From Thalassocella blandensis (GTDB lineage Bacteria > Pseudomonadota > Gammaproteobacteria > Pseudomonadales > Cellvibrionaceae): a stretch of DNA of 64,000 nt. The notes beneath the pieces are model-generated. The model was not told the origin of the DNA and ran no database searches. It saw nothing but the letters and a program-made list of their open reading frames with translations. The position numbers and the translations under genes were made by a program. This document shows positions 56,201 to 64,000 of the stretch, one piece after another. Position 1 is the stretch's first letter. The number at the start of each line of letters is the position of its first letter. Location of the stretch: the NCBI GenBank assembly GCA_902141825.1, contig CABFPG010000004.1, forward strand, positions 526,829 to 590,828. Reading direction: 5' to 3'.

Positions 56201-57187
56201 GCGCTCGCCACTTAAAAAAATCAGAATGTCTCCGCCAGCGCCTTTACTGCTCTCTAAAATTTCTGCAATGCAATCGACTATTGCTTCATTTACATCTTCA
56301 TGGGCGTCAATCCAGGGACGATAGCGAACCTCCACAGGATAGGTTCTACCCGATACTTCGATAATAGGTGCCCGATTAAAATGACGGGAAAATCGCTCTA
56401 CATCAATGGTGGCGGATGTCACAATCAACTTAAGATCCGGCCGCTTTTCCAAAAGCTGTTTTATATAACCGAGCAAAAAGTCAATATTTAAGGTTCGCTC
56501 ATGTGCCTCATCAATAATTAAGGTATCGTATTTCAATAGCAGTGGGTCATGCTGAATTTCTGCCAGTAAAATACCGTCTGTCATTAACTTAATATATGTT
56601 TGTTCTGCCGTATGATCGGTAAATCGTACCTGATACCCGACATGGGTGCCCAGTTCACATTGAAGCTCATCTGCAATTCTGCTCGCTACGGTGCTTGCAG
56701 CAATTCGCCTCGGTTGTGTATGGCCAATCAGTCCGTTTATACCCCGCCCCATCTGTAAACACATTTTAGGGATCTGTGTTGTTTTCCCGGAGCCAGTTTC
56801 ACCCGCCAGAATCAGAACCTGGTTGTTTTCCAATGCCCGACAGATTTCTTCCTGCTTTTCACTGATCGGCAGCTCTTGCGGAATGGTGATGGCTGGAACC
56901 TGACTCCGCCTCAATTCAAGCCGTTCTTGTGAGCTTTGAGCGAGTTTAAAAAATTCGTTAAATTTACGATCGAAAGGAAGCCCTTTTTGCTGGCGCTGAA
57001 GGATTTGTTGCTGAATTTTTTTTAGCGCAAATGCGTCTTTCGGCAGCGCATTTTGAATGGCCGGCGCAAAAGTGTCAGCATTTACTTGAGGCAAAGCTGG
57101 AACGTTACTCTCTGATGAAGCTGCAGTTGTGTCTTTTGCAGTGTTTGGAGTTTCTATGGATTCAGGAGTGTTTTTGTTTGTAGCCAT
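53201..57187 (-). CDS. hrpA: ATP-dependent RNA helicase HrpA
   Basis: DEAH-box helicase of about 1328 residues, similar to E. coli HrpA (1300), a factor in mRNA processing and rescue of stalled ribosomes. ATG 57187 is chosen because GAAGGCGG lies just upstream. The frame could open at TTG 57235. Visible are an N-terminal Ser/Thr/Pro-rich stretch, Walker A GETGSGKTTQ, TQPRRIAA, DEAHERTL, SATID, TNVAETSLTVPG and QRKGRCGR. The HA2/OB-fold and the large HrpA C-terminal region follow. A perfect hairpin overlaps its start (see 57186-57217). Confidence 0.96.
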   Translation of the reverse strand: MATNKNTPESIETPNTAKDTTAASSESNVPALPQVNADTFAPAIQNALPKDAFALKKIQQQILQRQQKGLPFDRKFNEFFKLAQSSQERLELRRSQVPAITIPQELPISEKQEEICRALENNQVLILAGETGSGKTTQIPKMCLQMGRGINGLIGHTQPRRIAASTVASRIADELQCELGTHVGYQVRFTDHTAEQTYIKLMTDGILLAEIQHDPLLLKYDTLIIDEAHERTLNIDFLLGYIKQLLEKRPDLKLIVTSATIDVERFSRHFNRAPIIEVSGRTYPVEVRYRPWIDAHEDVNEAIVDCIAEILESSKGAGGDILIFLSGERDIREASHAIKKAGFSHLEILPLYARLSLAEQSRVFHGHKGRRVVLATNVAETSLTVPGIKYVIDTGVARISRYSLRHKVQRLPIEAISRASADQRKGRCGRVSEGICYRLYEEEDFLARPEFTDAEILRTNLAAVVLQMLQMNIGDIREFPFVDAPDNRLINDGFKLLEEVKAVSKKGRVTQIGNLIHQLPLDPRLARAVVEANKLACLHEVLIIAAALSIQDPRERPVEKQQAADMLHRRFWDESSDFSAYLNLWRYLEEKRQELSQSQFRKLCKNECINYLRVREWRDLHHQLKLSIKNLKYKENVEPSNYEAIHQAILSGFLSNVGLKSIEQNTKEYDGTRNRKFLIFPGSSQHKKRPKWMVAAEFIETSQLFAHNIARIEPGWVLDQAEHLVKKHYFEPHYDLKTGQVKAFVRITLFGLTLVEKKRVQYNKIDEREANDVFIREALVEGKYRGEGKFYLHNQALIAEVEDLEAKTRRRDIMVDEQVIIDFYKSLIPQNISNLTGFEHWRKQFEATHPDGLKLSREQLMLHSASDASEAQFPNQLRLGDYIVPVSYGFEPGKENDGVSIHVPVEVLHHIPQNQLEWLVPGLLKEKCAALVKSLPKRIRKHFVPVPQTIDRIFPRLKYAKQTLTEALAEQLAILVNCEILPEDWEFDLVEKFYFMNIVVVDERGKVIDASRDLDKLKQTYRQKVQNTIAQVGNELEQSEIKRWDFGGLPKSVELDKAGIKIKAYPALIDSGQHVDLKILDSARDAKFENLKGITRLAVLECHTTCKYLAKNLFKGKDLGMAVVDMGKKDQIIDDVILAAVYEAMFAAHYDSGGEINSESEFETLVNAGKSDIVPIAERFERHLTEALSEVVQIRKSMKASKNALALAFAFSDIKTQLDNIYFPGCIFATPLSWVEQWPRYMKAIRVRMEKAPQNPKKDKLQLDELASLWQMHEERLAKEGEAAYRFNTEWVTYRWMLEEMRVSAFAQTLKTLMPVSEKRLKKIWQEL

Positions 57188-57217
57188 ACCGCCTTCTTCT
57201 TTGGTTGAAGGCGGTAT
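57186..57217 (-). promoter_or_regulatory. Hairpin masking the hrpA ribosome binding site and start codon
   Basis: On the minus strand ATACCGCCTTC (57217-57207) pairs perfectly over 11 bp with GAAGGCGGTAT (57196-57186) around a 10-base loop. The 3' arm contains the GAAGGCGG Shine-Dalgarno region and the AT of the ATG start. The stem would block translation initiation unless opened. There is no U-tract after it, so it does not look like a terminator for the upstream chemoreceptor gene. Confidence 0.7.
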
Positions 57218-57243
57218 TATACAGATCGCTGACAATCTGTGGG

Positions 57244-58860
57244 TTATTGCCGCATACTGCTGATCACACGTTCCAGAGCTTGTCGAGTTGTGCGCATTTG
57301 CTCCGAGCAGCGAGTCACTTCGTTTGCCTGTTCCGCAGTAACATTGGCAATTTCAGTGATGTCGGCGATATTCTTTGTCATATCTTCCGAGACGCTGGCC
57401 TGCTCGTGAGCGGCGGAAGCAATAAATTGGTTAACCCCCGAAATCCGGTCGACCGCCTCACGTATGGCCCTCAATTTGTCTCCCGCTTTTGTAATTTGCT
57501 CCATACTGGCTTCAGACTGCTGTTTACCGGTTTCAATAGCTTGAACGGCATCTTTTACTCCGCTTTGCACGGTTTCAATAATATGGTTAATTTCAGCCGT
57601 TGATTCCTGCGTTCGCTGCGCCAGTGTTCGCACTTCATCAGCAACTACCGCAAACCCCCGCCCCTGCTCTCCTGCGCGAGCGGCCTCAATAGCTGCATTT
57701 AGCGCAAGCAAGTTCGTTTGTTCCGCAATTCCCCGTATAACATCCAATACCGTACCGACTTCCGTTGTATTTTTTTCCAAATCGGTAATAACTCGAGTGG
57801 TGCCGGAAATGTGAGAGGCGGTCTGCCCCATGGCAGTAATGGCCAATTGCATCACTTTCTCACCCTCGGACGCTGCAGAATCAGCAATATTGGATGCCTC
57901 AGCGGCTTCCGCTGCATGCTGAGCGACTTCACGAGACGTCGAGGACATTTGCACCATCGCCGAGGCCGCATGCTCAGTGCGCGCATATTGATTTTGAGTG
58001 CCGCTTTGTATTCCGGCAGCCACTTGCACCATACTGTCGTCAGCCTGTTTTAACAGATGCAAGGAGGCATTGATTTCATCTGTGGAGGTTTTTAGTACAT
58101 TTTGCAACTGTCGAAGATTATGAGCCACTTCGCCCAACTCATCCTGGGAGCTGACTTCAATATCAAAGTCGTATTGACCATTCGTCAGTTTATTTAAACT
58201 TAGTGCGATTATTCCCACTGGCCTGGCTAAAGAATAGGTTCCCAAAATATAGGCGAATGCTGCACTGGAAATAGACATTATCACAATGACCATACCTGCA
58301 ATTAGGATCAAGCGGTCACTTTCACTGGCAAAGCGGTTGGTTTCAGATTCTATGTGTTGAGCCAATGCTTCAGTGGCGCTTTCCAAAGTTGTCGCGGGCT
58401 CAAGATCAATCCAGGTAATTTCCGTTTCTGCCGTTTTATGGTTGAAATCACTGCCTATAAACGCTTGATAGGCGTTCTGATATTTTGAATAGGAGTTTGC
58501 GTGGGAAGTTAAAAATTTTTCCAGTCTTTGTTTGGCGCTTTGCAGCCTGATTTCCTGAGCCAGTGTTTTGCCCCGGCGTTGGATATCCGCGTGCAGATCA
58601 TTAAAGGTTTCCCAGTATTTTTCACGCTCTCGCTGCTTGTGGCCATGAATCAACACGTTTTTCCACGCCTGCACCTGTCGGGTGAAGTCAATGGTGAGAG
58701 AGTTCAGCTCTTTCTCGGCGATAAAATCGATTTTTTCCAGCTGCTCAAAGCCGTCTATTTTGTTTGAAAACAGCCAGATAAATAGCAGTGATACGACGGC
58801 CAACGAGAGTATACCGCCGACTCCCAATAAGATAATTTTAAACTTTAAACTGATTTGCAT
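57244..58860 (-). CDS. Methyl-accepting chemotaxis protein
   Basis: Chemoreceptor of about 538 residues from ATG 58860 (MQISLKF). It has two membrane helices (about 5-28 and 183-206) bracketing a periplasmic helical sensor region ([20 protein letters not shown]). A HAMP domain follows ([24 protein letters not shown]), then a signalling domain whose tip is [20 protein letters not shown], followed by [16 protein letters not shown]. No C-terminal CheR-docking pentapeptide is visible. No che genes are nearby. It ends 56 bases before hrpA on the same strand. Confidence 0.95.
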   Translation of the reverse strand: MQISLKFKIILLGVGGILSLAVVSLLFIWLFSNKIDGFEQLEKIDFIAEKELNSLTIDFTRQVQAWKNVLIHGHKQREREKYWETFNDLHADIQRRGKTLAQEIRLQSAKQRLEKFLTSHANSYSKYQNAYQAFIGSDFNHKTAETEITWIDLEPATTLESATEALAQHIESETNRFASESDRLILIAGMVIVIMSISSAAFAYILGTYSLARPVGIIALSLNKLTNGQYDFDIEVSSQDELGEVAHNLRQLQNVLKTSTDEINASLHLLKQADDSMVQVAAGIQSGTQNQYARTEHAASAMVQMSSTSREVAQHAAEAAEASNIADSAASEGEKVMQLAITAMGQTASHISGTTRVITDLEKNTTEVGTVLDVIRGIAEQTNLLALNAAIEAARAGEQGRGFAVVADEVRTLAQRTQESTAEINHIIETVQSGVKDAVQAIETGKQQSEASMEQITKAGDKLRAIREAVDRISGVNQFIASAAHEQASVSEDMTKNIADITEIANVTAEQANEVTRCSEQMRTTRQALERVISSMRQ

Positions 58861-58942
58861 AGACCCTGTTTGCCTCATTGCATACTACAGACATGAGGTA
58901 AATATAGGACATAACAGGTCAAAATGCTGATTTAGACGAACA

Positions 58943-58976
58943 AAAAAGCCGCACAGCAAAGCATATGCGGCTTTTT
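58943..58976 (-). terminator. Intrinsic terminator of accA
   Basis: AAAAAGCCGCA (58943-58953) and TGCGGCTTTTT (58966-58976) form a perfect 11-bp stem around a 12-base loop. On the minus strand it ends in a U-run just after accA; the opposite T-run makes it potentially bidirectional. Confidence 0.9.
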
Positions 58977-58999
58977 ATAACGAGATAATCGTTTAGGGC

Positions 59000-59959
59000 T
59001 TATAACGGGCGATCGTTGCCGTAACTCATTAAACGCTCATATCGACGTGCAAGCAATGTGTCGAGATCTTCTGCCTGTAAGCGGTCAACCTGCTCACTGA
59101 GCTTTTGCTTGAGCGTTTCAGCCATCGCGTCAATATCACGATGCGCTCCACCCGGAGGCTCCGGTATTGTTTCGTCGATAATGCCAAGCTCTTCCAAAAT
59201 ACTGGAGGTAACGCCCATCGCTTCTGCCGCCAAGGGTGCTTTTTCTACCGTTTTCCAAATAATATTGGCGCAACCTTCGGGAGAGATGACGAAATAAGTG
59301 GCATATTGCAACATGTTCAGATGGTCACCCACTCCAATGGCTAAAGCGCCACCTGAAGACCCCTCTCCGATCACGGTACAAATAATGGGCGTGCGCAAAC
59401 GTGACATTACCGCTAGATTTTGTGCAATCGATTCACTGATGCCACGCTCTTCACTATCAATGCCAGGATATGCCCCTGGAGTATCGATGAGAGTAAGCAC
59501 CGGCATTTTAAATCGTTCAGCCATCTCCATCAGACGCAAGGCTTTACGGTATCCTTCAGGCTTCGGCATCCCGAAATTACGTGCGACTTTATCTTTTACG
59601 CTACGGCCTTTTTCTTCTCCGATCACCATGACTGGCTTGCCATTTAAGCGGGCAACGCCACCAATAATCGCTTTGTCATCGCCAAAATGACGGTCACCGT
59701 GCAGCTCATCCCAATCATCAAATATCCGTGGGATATAGTCCGCCGTATATGGGCGCTGAGGATGACGTGCAACCTGTACAATTTGCCAAGGCGTCAAACC
59801 AGAATAAATATCTTCTGTTTTCTTTGCGCTTTTTTCACGTAAGCGATCGATTTCTTCACTGATATTCAGGTCATTATCTGACCCAATCATCTGCAGCTCT
59901 TCAATCTTGCCTTCAAGCTCCGCAATGGGCTGCTCAAAATCGAGGTAATTCAAATTCAT
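59000..59959 (-). CDS. accA: Acetyl-CoA carboxylase carboxyltransferase subunit alpha
   Basis: Transfers CO2 from carboxybiotin to acetyl-CoA, the first step of fatty acid synthesis, together with AccD. The 319-residue length equals that of E. coli AccA. Conserved stretches are [19 protein letters not shown] at the N-terminus ([20 protein letters not shown]), [37 protein letters not shown] and [15 protein letters not shown]. It follows dnaE by about 157 bases on the same strand, the usual gammaproteobacterial neighbourhood, and ends in a strong terminator. Confidence 0.98.
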   Translation of the reverse strand: MNLNYLDFEQPIAELEGKIEELQMIGSDNDLNISEEIDRLREKSAKKTEDIYSGLTPWQIVQVARHPQRPYTADYIPRIFDDWDELHGDRHFGDDKAIIGGVARLNGKPVMVIGEEKGRSVKDKVARNFGMPKPEGYRKALRLMEMAERFKMPVLTLIDTPGAYPGIDSEERGISESIAQNLAVMSRLRTPIICTVIGEGSSGGALAIGVGDHLNMLQYATYFVISPEGCANIIWKTVEKAPLAAEAMGVTSSILEELGIIDETIPEPPGGAHRDIDAMAETLKQKLSEQVDRLQAEDLDTLLARRYERLMSYGNDRPL

Positions 59960-60116
59960 ATCAGTACTTGCCTAATTTTTATGCGTAAATGTTGGCTGCT
60001 GTGGATCATTGACTTTATCTTAAACAGCAAAATCAAGTCAGCGACTGTTAAAAAGGTCGCCATTCTAGCACCACACACCGCCTGCCGAAAGAGAACATCA
60101 TCGCGCACACTGCAAT

Positions 60117-63100
60117 TCAATGGCGATATTGCAACTCTACGTTGTCGTTACCATACAATCCTTTCAGATTGGTCACCAATTCATCACTCGGATGGATTAG
60201 CCAGCGCTCACCCAGTTTTACCTCTCCAGCAATCTCTTGCTGAGACACCTGGATAGATAGCGCACAATGACCACCGAGTTCATCCTGTATTGCCGTTTTT
60301 AGCTGCTGAATGTAGTTCCCAGCCAGATTTTTCTCATTCCAGAGTAATTTAATACCTGCAACATTTTGCTGTCTTGCGAGCGTGAGGTCGACAATGCCAT
60401 CCGCGCGCATTTTTAAGCCGCCACTATAATCATCGTGACTAATTTGTCCTTCCACCACCAGCATGGCGTCTTTTACTAAAATTGAACGGTGCTCTTCATA
60501 GACGTCTGAAAAGATCGCAACCTCCATTCTGCCCGTCCGATCATCCAGGGTTATAAACGCCATGTTATCGCCGCGTTTAGTTTTCATCACTCGAAATGCC
60601 ACCACAAGGCCGGCAATCGACTGTTTATTTTTGTCGGGTTTGACTCGTGAAATTCTCGAAGAAACCAAATGGTTCAGTTCTTCATCAAATTCATCGATAG
60701 GGTGTCCCGTCAAATACAAACCCAGCGTGTCTTTTTCGCCGTTTAAACGCTGCTTCATGCTCCATCGACGTGTATTGCGGAATTCCGCATAAACATCTTC
60801 ATTTTCATCGCCACTTGGTACGACCTCGCCAAACAAATCGGCCATTCCAGCTTGGGCATTGGCATGGCTTTGTTCTGCAGCTTTTACGGCCTCAGGAATT
60901 GCCAAGAACATTAATGCGCGATCGTAATCGAGATCCACGCCGGGCCCGATAGTATCGAGTGAACCACTTCTTATCAGTGCTTCCATCGCGCGCTTGTTCA
61001 CTTTTCTGGCATCCACTCGGGCACAAAAATCAAAGAGGTCTTTAAATGGTCCCTCTCTACGCGCTTCAATGATGGCTTCCACAGGTCCTTCACCCAAGCC
61101 CTTAATTGCCCCCAATCCAAAAATAATGTTATTGTCATCGTCCACCGTAAACTGGAACTCACCCTGGTTAACATCAGGCGGAAGCAGGTTTAAGCCCATG
61201 GTTCGGACTTCTTCGATAAAGGTTACAATCTTATCGGTCTTGTCCATATCCGAAGACATGGTGGCCGCCATAAAGTGTGCGGGATAGTGAGCTTTCAGCC
61301 AGGCGGTTTGATATGAGACCAGTGCGTATGCCGCGGAATGCGATTTGTTGAAACCGTAGCCCGCGAACTTTTCCACCAGGTCAAAGATTTTCATAGCCAG
61401 TTCCGGGTCTACCCCTTGGCTTTTCGCACCGTCTTTAAACACCGCACGCTGCTTAGCCATCTCCTCAGGCTTTTTCTTACCCATCGCCCGTCGCAACATA
61501 TCTGCCCCACCGAGCGTATATCCTGCCAGCACCTGCGCGATCTGCATAACCTGTTCCTGGTAGACGATAACGCCATAGGTCGGTTCCAAAATCGGCTTTA
61601 GAGTTTCGTGTTGATATTTTGCATCAGGGTACGCAACTTGCGCACGACCATGCTTACGGTTAATAAAGTCGTCCACCATCCCCGACTGAAGAGGGCCCGG
61701 ACGGAACAAAGCAACTAATGCGATCATTTCTTCCAGACTGTCTGGCTGCAATCGTTTAATAAGGTCCTTCATACCACGAGATTCCAGCTGGAACACTGCG
61801 GTCGTTTCGGCCTTTTTCAACATCACAAAAGTTTCATGATCATCAAGCGGGATTGCGCTGATATCCAATGGGGGCTCGCCTAATTTCACTCTCTGAGCGT
61901 CAATCATTTTGACGGCCCAATCGATAATCGTCAGTGTCCGAAGGCCAAGGAAGTCAAACTTAACTAGCCCCGCATCCTCTACATCATTTTTATCGAACTG
62001 AGTGACAAGTCCACCACCGGTTTCATCACAGTAAAGAGGGGCAAAGTCTGTTAGTTTTGTCGGTGCGATTACCACCCCACCGGCATGTTTACCTACATTT
62101 CGCGTAACCCCTTCGAGCTGTAACGCCATATCCCAGATTTCCTGACCATCACCATCGTTGGTCAAAAATTCTCGAATAATTTCTTCCTGATCAAAGGCTT
62201 TCTGAAGAGTCATCCCAATGTCAGGCGGAATCATTTTCGATAATTTATCCGCAAGGCCGTACGACTTTCCCTGAACCCGTGCAACATCGCGCACAACAGC
62301 CTTTGCTGCCATGGTACCGAAGGTAATAATCTGAGAAACCGCATTTCGTCCGTAATTGTCGGCCACATAGCTGATAACCTGATCGCGATTCTCCATACAA
62401 AAATCCACGTCAAAGTCCGGCATGGATACCCGCTCAGGATTTAGAAACCGCTCGAACAGCAAATCATATTCGAGAGGGTCGAGATCTGTAATTTTTAGTG
62501 CATAAGCTACCAGCGACCCAGCACCCGAACCACGCCCGGGTCCTACTGGTATCTTGTGGTCCTTTGCCCACTGAATAAAGTCCATTACGATAAGAAAGTA
62601 ACCGGGGAAACCCATATCGCAAATAATGGTTAATTCGAAATCGAGGCGATCGTAATATTCCTTCTTACGCTGATCATAGTCAGGCGCGTCAGATTTTAGG
62701 ATTATCTCCAGGCGCTCGTCCAAACCTTCGAAACTGATTTTGCGGAAAAACTCGTTTTCCGTCATGCCATCAGGTATGGGGTAAGCTGGAAGAAAATATT
62801 TTCCCAGCTGGATATCGATAGAACATCGCTTCGCGATTTCTACTGTGTTTTGTATTGCTTCAGGAATATCCGAAAAAAGAGCTTCCATCTCTTCAGCGCT
62901 TTTAAAGTATTGCTGATCGCTATACTTCTTTTCCCGACGTGGATCATCCAGTGTACGTCCTTCACCAATACATACACGAGCTTCGTGCACTTCAAACTGA
63001 GACTCTTCTAAAAATCTAACATCGTTTGTTGCTACAACTGGAACTGAAAATTGTTGTGCCAAAGCTACAGCTTTATGTAAATAATTTTCATCATTTTCAC

Positions 63101-63623
63101 GGCTTGTCCGTTGCAGCTCCAGATAATACCTATCTCCAAAGATCTCTAGCCATTGCTTTAGATATTTTTCGGCATCCTCTTGATTTCCGCCCACCAAAGC
63201 CTGCCCAACATCACCGAATTTACCGCCTGAGAGCGCTATCACACCTTCGGACTTATCCTTTATCCAGTCGAACTTTATGTAGGGAACGCCGAGCTTTTGC
63301 CCCTCCTGATAACTTTGCGAAATAAGCTCTGTAATATTCCGATAACCAGTTTCATTTTGCGCAATCAATGTAATAAGGGCGGGCTTTCCTTCTTCGTCAT
63401 CGTTATTTTCCATCTGCAGATCACATGCACAAATTGGTTTTATGCCTGCACCTTGTGCGGCTTTATAGAACTTAATAAGTCCCATAAAGCTATGGAAATC
63501 CGAAACCCCGCAAGCAGGCATTCCCTTCCCGGAAACCTTCTTTATAAGGGCTTTAACACGGACAATACTGTCCACTAGAGAAAATTCGGTACGAACCCGA
63601 AGATGTACAAAGTTTGAGCTCAT
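60117..63623 (-). CDS. dnaE: DNA polymerase III alpha subunit
   Basis: Catalytic subunit of the replicative polymerase, 1168 residues (E. coli 1160). The order is an N-terminal PHP domain (FVHLRVRTEFSLVDSIVRV, CGVSDFHSFMG), then the polymerase core with PVGPGRGSGAGSLVAYAL and PDFDVDFCMENRDQVI, which contains the catalytic aspartates. FNKSHSAAYALVSYQTAWLK, an OB-fold (DNMAFITLDDRTGRMEV) and a C-terminal tau-binding region follow. It is transcribed away from the rRNA operon terminators, toward accA. Confidence 0.98.
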   Translation of the reverse strand: MSSNFVHLRVRTEFSLVDSIVRVKALIKKVSGKGMPACGVSDFHSFMGLIKFYKAAQGAGIKPICACDLQMENNDDEEGKPALITLIAQNETGYRNITELISQSYQEGQKLGVPYIKFDWIKDKSEGVIALSGGKFGDVGQALVGGNQEDAEKYLKQWLEIFGDRYYLELQRTSRENDENYLHKAVALAQQFSVPVVATNDVRFLEESQFEVHEARVCIGEGRTLDDPRREKKYSDQQYFKSAEEMEALFSDIPEAIQNTVEIAKRCSIDIQLGKYFLPAYPIPDGMTENEFFRKISFEGLDERLEIILKSDAPDYDQRKKEYYDRLDFELTIICDMGFPGYFLIVMDFIQWAKDHKIPVGPGRGSGAGSLVAYALKITDLDPLEYDLLFERFLNPERVSMPDFDVDFCMENRDQVISYVADNYGRNAVSQIITFGTMAAKAVVRDVARVQGKSYGLADKLSKMIPPDIGMTLQKAFDQEEIIREFLTNDGDGQEIWDMALQLEGVTRNVGKHAGGVVIAPTKLTDFAPLYCDETGGGLVTQFDKNDVEDAGLVKFDFLGLRTLTIIDWAVKMIDAQRVKLGEPPLDISAIPLDDHETFVMLKKAETTAVFQLESRGMKDLIKRLQPDSLEEMIALVALFRPGPLQSGMVDDFINRKHGRAQVAYPDAKYQHETLKPILEPTYGVIVYQEQVMQIAQVLAGYTLGGADMLRRAMGKKKPEEMAKQRAVFKDGAKSQGVDPELAMKIFDLVEKFAGYGFNKSHSAAYALVSYQTAWLKAHYPAHFMAATMSSDMDKTDKIVTFIEEVRTMGLNLLPPDVNQGEFQFTVDDDNNIIFGLGAIKGLGEGPVEAIIEARREGPFKDLFDFCARVDARKVNKRAMEALIRSGSLDTIGPGVDLDYDRALMFLAIPEAVKAAEQSHANAQAGMADLFGEVVPSGDENEDVYAEFRNTRRWSMKQRLNGEKDTLGLYLTGHPIDEFDEELNHLVSSRISRVKPDKNKQSIAGLVVAFRVMKTKRGDNMAFITLDDRTGRMEVAIFSDVYEEHRSILVKDAMLVVEGQISHDDYSGGLKMRADGIVDLTLARQQNVAGIKLLWNEKNLAGNYIQQLKTAIQDELGGHCALSIQVSQQEIAGEVKLGERWLIHPSDELVTNLKGLYGNDNVELQYRH

Positions 63624-63815
63624 TTTTATCTTAAAATCTGAAATGACTGTCAGGTAATTTTGCGGGAGTTAGTAAGTTTTTTCAAAGATGAATTTACTTT
63701 AAATAAGATGAGACCAGCCACCTGACCACCGGTCACCGTTACGACTCAAAAGGACTTAGGTGGTAGCGCACACAGGCGCGGTGTCTGAGGCCGCTGACAC
63801 GCCGAGATGAAACGA

Positions 63816-63849
63816 CAAAAGCCCGCACTATTACTAGCACGGGCTTTTG
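63816..63849 (-). terminator. Distal rRNA-operon terminator
   Basis: CAAAAGCCCG (63816-63825) pairs perfectly with CGGGCTTTTG (63840-63849) around 14 bases. On the minus strand the stem is followed by a U-run. It is the second of two terminators after the 5S gene. Confidence 0.8.
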
Positions 63850-63884
63850 CTTGTACTTATGCTTGTACTTACGTTTGTCCTTAT
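63849..63884. repeat. Three 12-bp direct repeats between rRNA terminators
   Basis: GCTTGTACTTAT (63849-63860), GCTTGTACTTAC (63861-63872) and GTTTGTCCTTAT (63873-63884) are head-to-tail copies with 1 and 2-3 mismatches. They fill the space between the two rRNA terminators. Confidence 0.75.
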
Positions 63885-63889
63885 AGCAA

Positions 63890-63921
63890 AAAACCCTTGG
63901 CTCTTACGAACCAAGGGTTTT
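63890..63921 (-). terminator. Proximal rRNA-operon terminator
   Basis: AAAACCCTTGG (63890-63900) pairs perfectly with CCAAGGGTTTT (63911-63921) around a 10-base loop, with a U-run on the minus strand. It lies about 10 bases after the 5S rRNA 3' end. Confidence 0.88.
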
Positions 63922-63930
63922 CTATTTAGA

Positions 63931-64000
63931 AGCCTGACGATGACCTACTCTCACATGGGGAAGCCCCACACTACCATCGGCGATGCATCGTTTCACGTCT
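63931..64000 (-). rRNA. rrf: 5S ribosomal RNA, 3' part (cut by window edge)
   Basis: Read on the minus strand, the last 70 bases carry the conserved 5S rRNA segments CCGATGGTAGTGTGGGG, CCCATGTGAGAGTAGG and the 3' terminal-stem side ending CGTCAGGCT. The 5' part lies beyond base 64000, so this is the 3' end of an rRNA operon on the minus strand. Two tandem terminators follow. The exact 3' end (63931 or a base or two either side) is estimated. Confidence 0.9.

Noticed and set aside
53201..57235. TTG 57235 as the hrpA start
   Set aside because: ATG 57187 has a better ribosome site and gives an N-terminus without the extra nonconserved residues; the upstream part includes the hairpin loop.
63624..63815. 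Possible tRNA gene or extra rRNA-operon element next to dnaE
   Set aside because: No cloverleaf could be folded by eye and no conserved T-loop motif is present.

Overview
The window looks like a chromosomal segment of a marine-type gammaproteobacterium, most plausibly of the Cellvibrionales (Saccharophagus/Teredinibacter/Cellvibrio-like). This placement is an inference from gene content: gltA divergent from sdhCDAB-sucA, a full MSHA-type pilus locus, gspAB, HrpA, an rnb-type RNase II, MlaA and accA-dnaE next to an rRNA operon. No IS element, prophage, CRISPR array or tRNA was found. Nearly all long frames are ordinary housekeeping genes; the accessory interest lies in the pilus and signalling region.

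Region 1 (1-7.4 kb) is the TCA-cycle block: sucA (cut by the left edge), sdhB, sdhA, sdhD and sdhC on the minus strand, with gltA divergent across a 1-kb regulatory gap. Region 2 (7.5-20.1 kb) holds RNA and translation genes (deaD, hpf, a YlqF/RbgA-type GTPase, an RlmI-like methyltransferase, rlmM) and a tight overlapping minus-strand operon epmC - 5'-3' exonuclease - pdxB - NAD-kinase-like protein. It also carries a conserved-looking unknown, tusA, an ABM-domain protein, a UPF0270 protein and a GcvR-like double-ACT regulator.

Region 3 (20.5-45 kb) starts with a MerR-type regulator and gspA-gspB on the plus strand. These face the long minus-strand MSHA cluster (mshI, I2, J, K, L, M, N, E, G, A, C, D, O, P). 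The cluster has one major pilin gene and no recognisable mshF. The giant adhesin-like mshQ lies apart from it, beyond trmL, a CPBP membrane protease gene and rnb.

Region 4 (45.2-52 kb) is a phospho-signalling cluster directly upstream of mshQ on the same strand. It comprises a response regulator fused to a PP2C/SpoIIE phosphatase, a STAS anti-sigma antagonist, a lipoprotein, an FHA protein, a CHASE2-like membrane Ser/Thr kinase and a second FHA protein. A divergent single-domain PilZ gene lies next to it. MshE carries an N-terminal MshEN (c-di-GMP-binding) repeat, so the pilus motor and the PilZ protein may both respond to c-di-GMP. Region 5 (52-64 kb) contains mlaA, hrpA, a chemoreceptor, accA, dnaE, and finally tandem terminators and the 3' end of a 5S rRNA gene on the minus strand.

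The most unusual items are: a perfect 11-bp hairpin covering the ribosome binding site and start codon of the RNA helicase gene hrpA; two parallel pairs of an ExeA-like ATPase and an 'MSLI-DAL' membrane partner (GspA/GspB and MshM/MshN) at one locus; the FHA-kinase-STAS-PP2C cluster beside mshQ; and small tandem repeats upstream of the methyltransferase gene and between two rRNA terminators.
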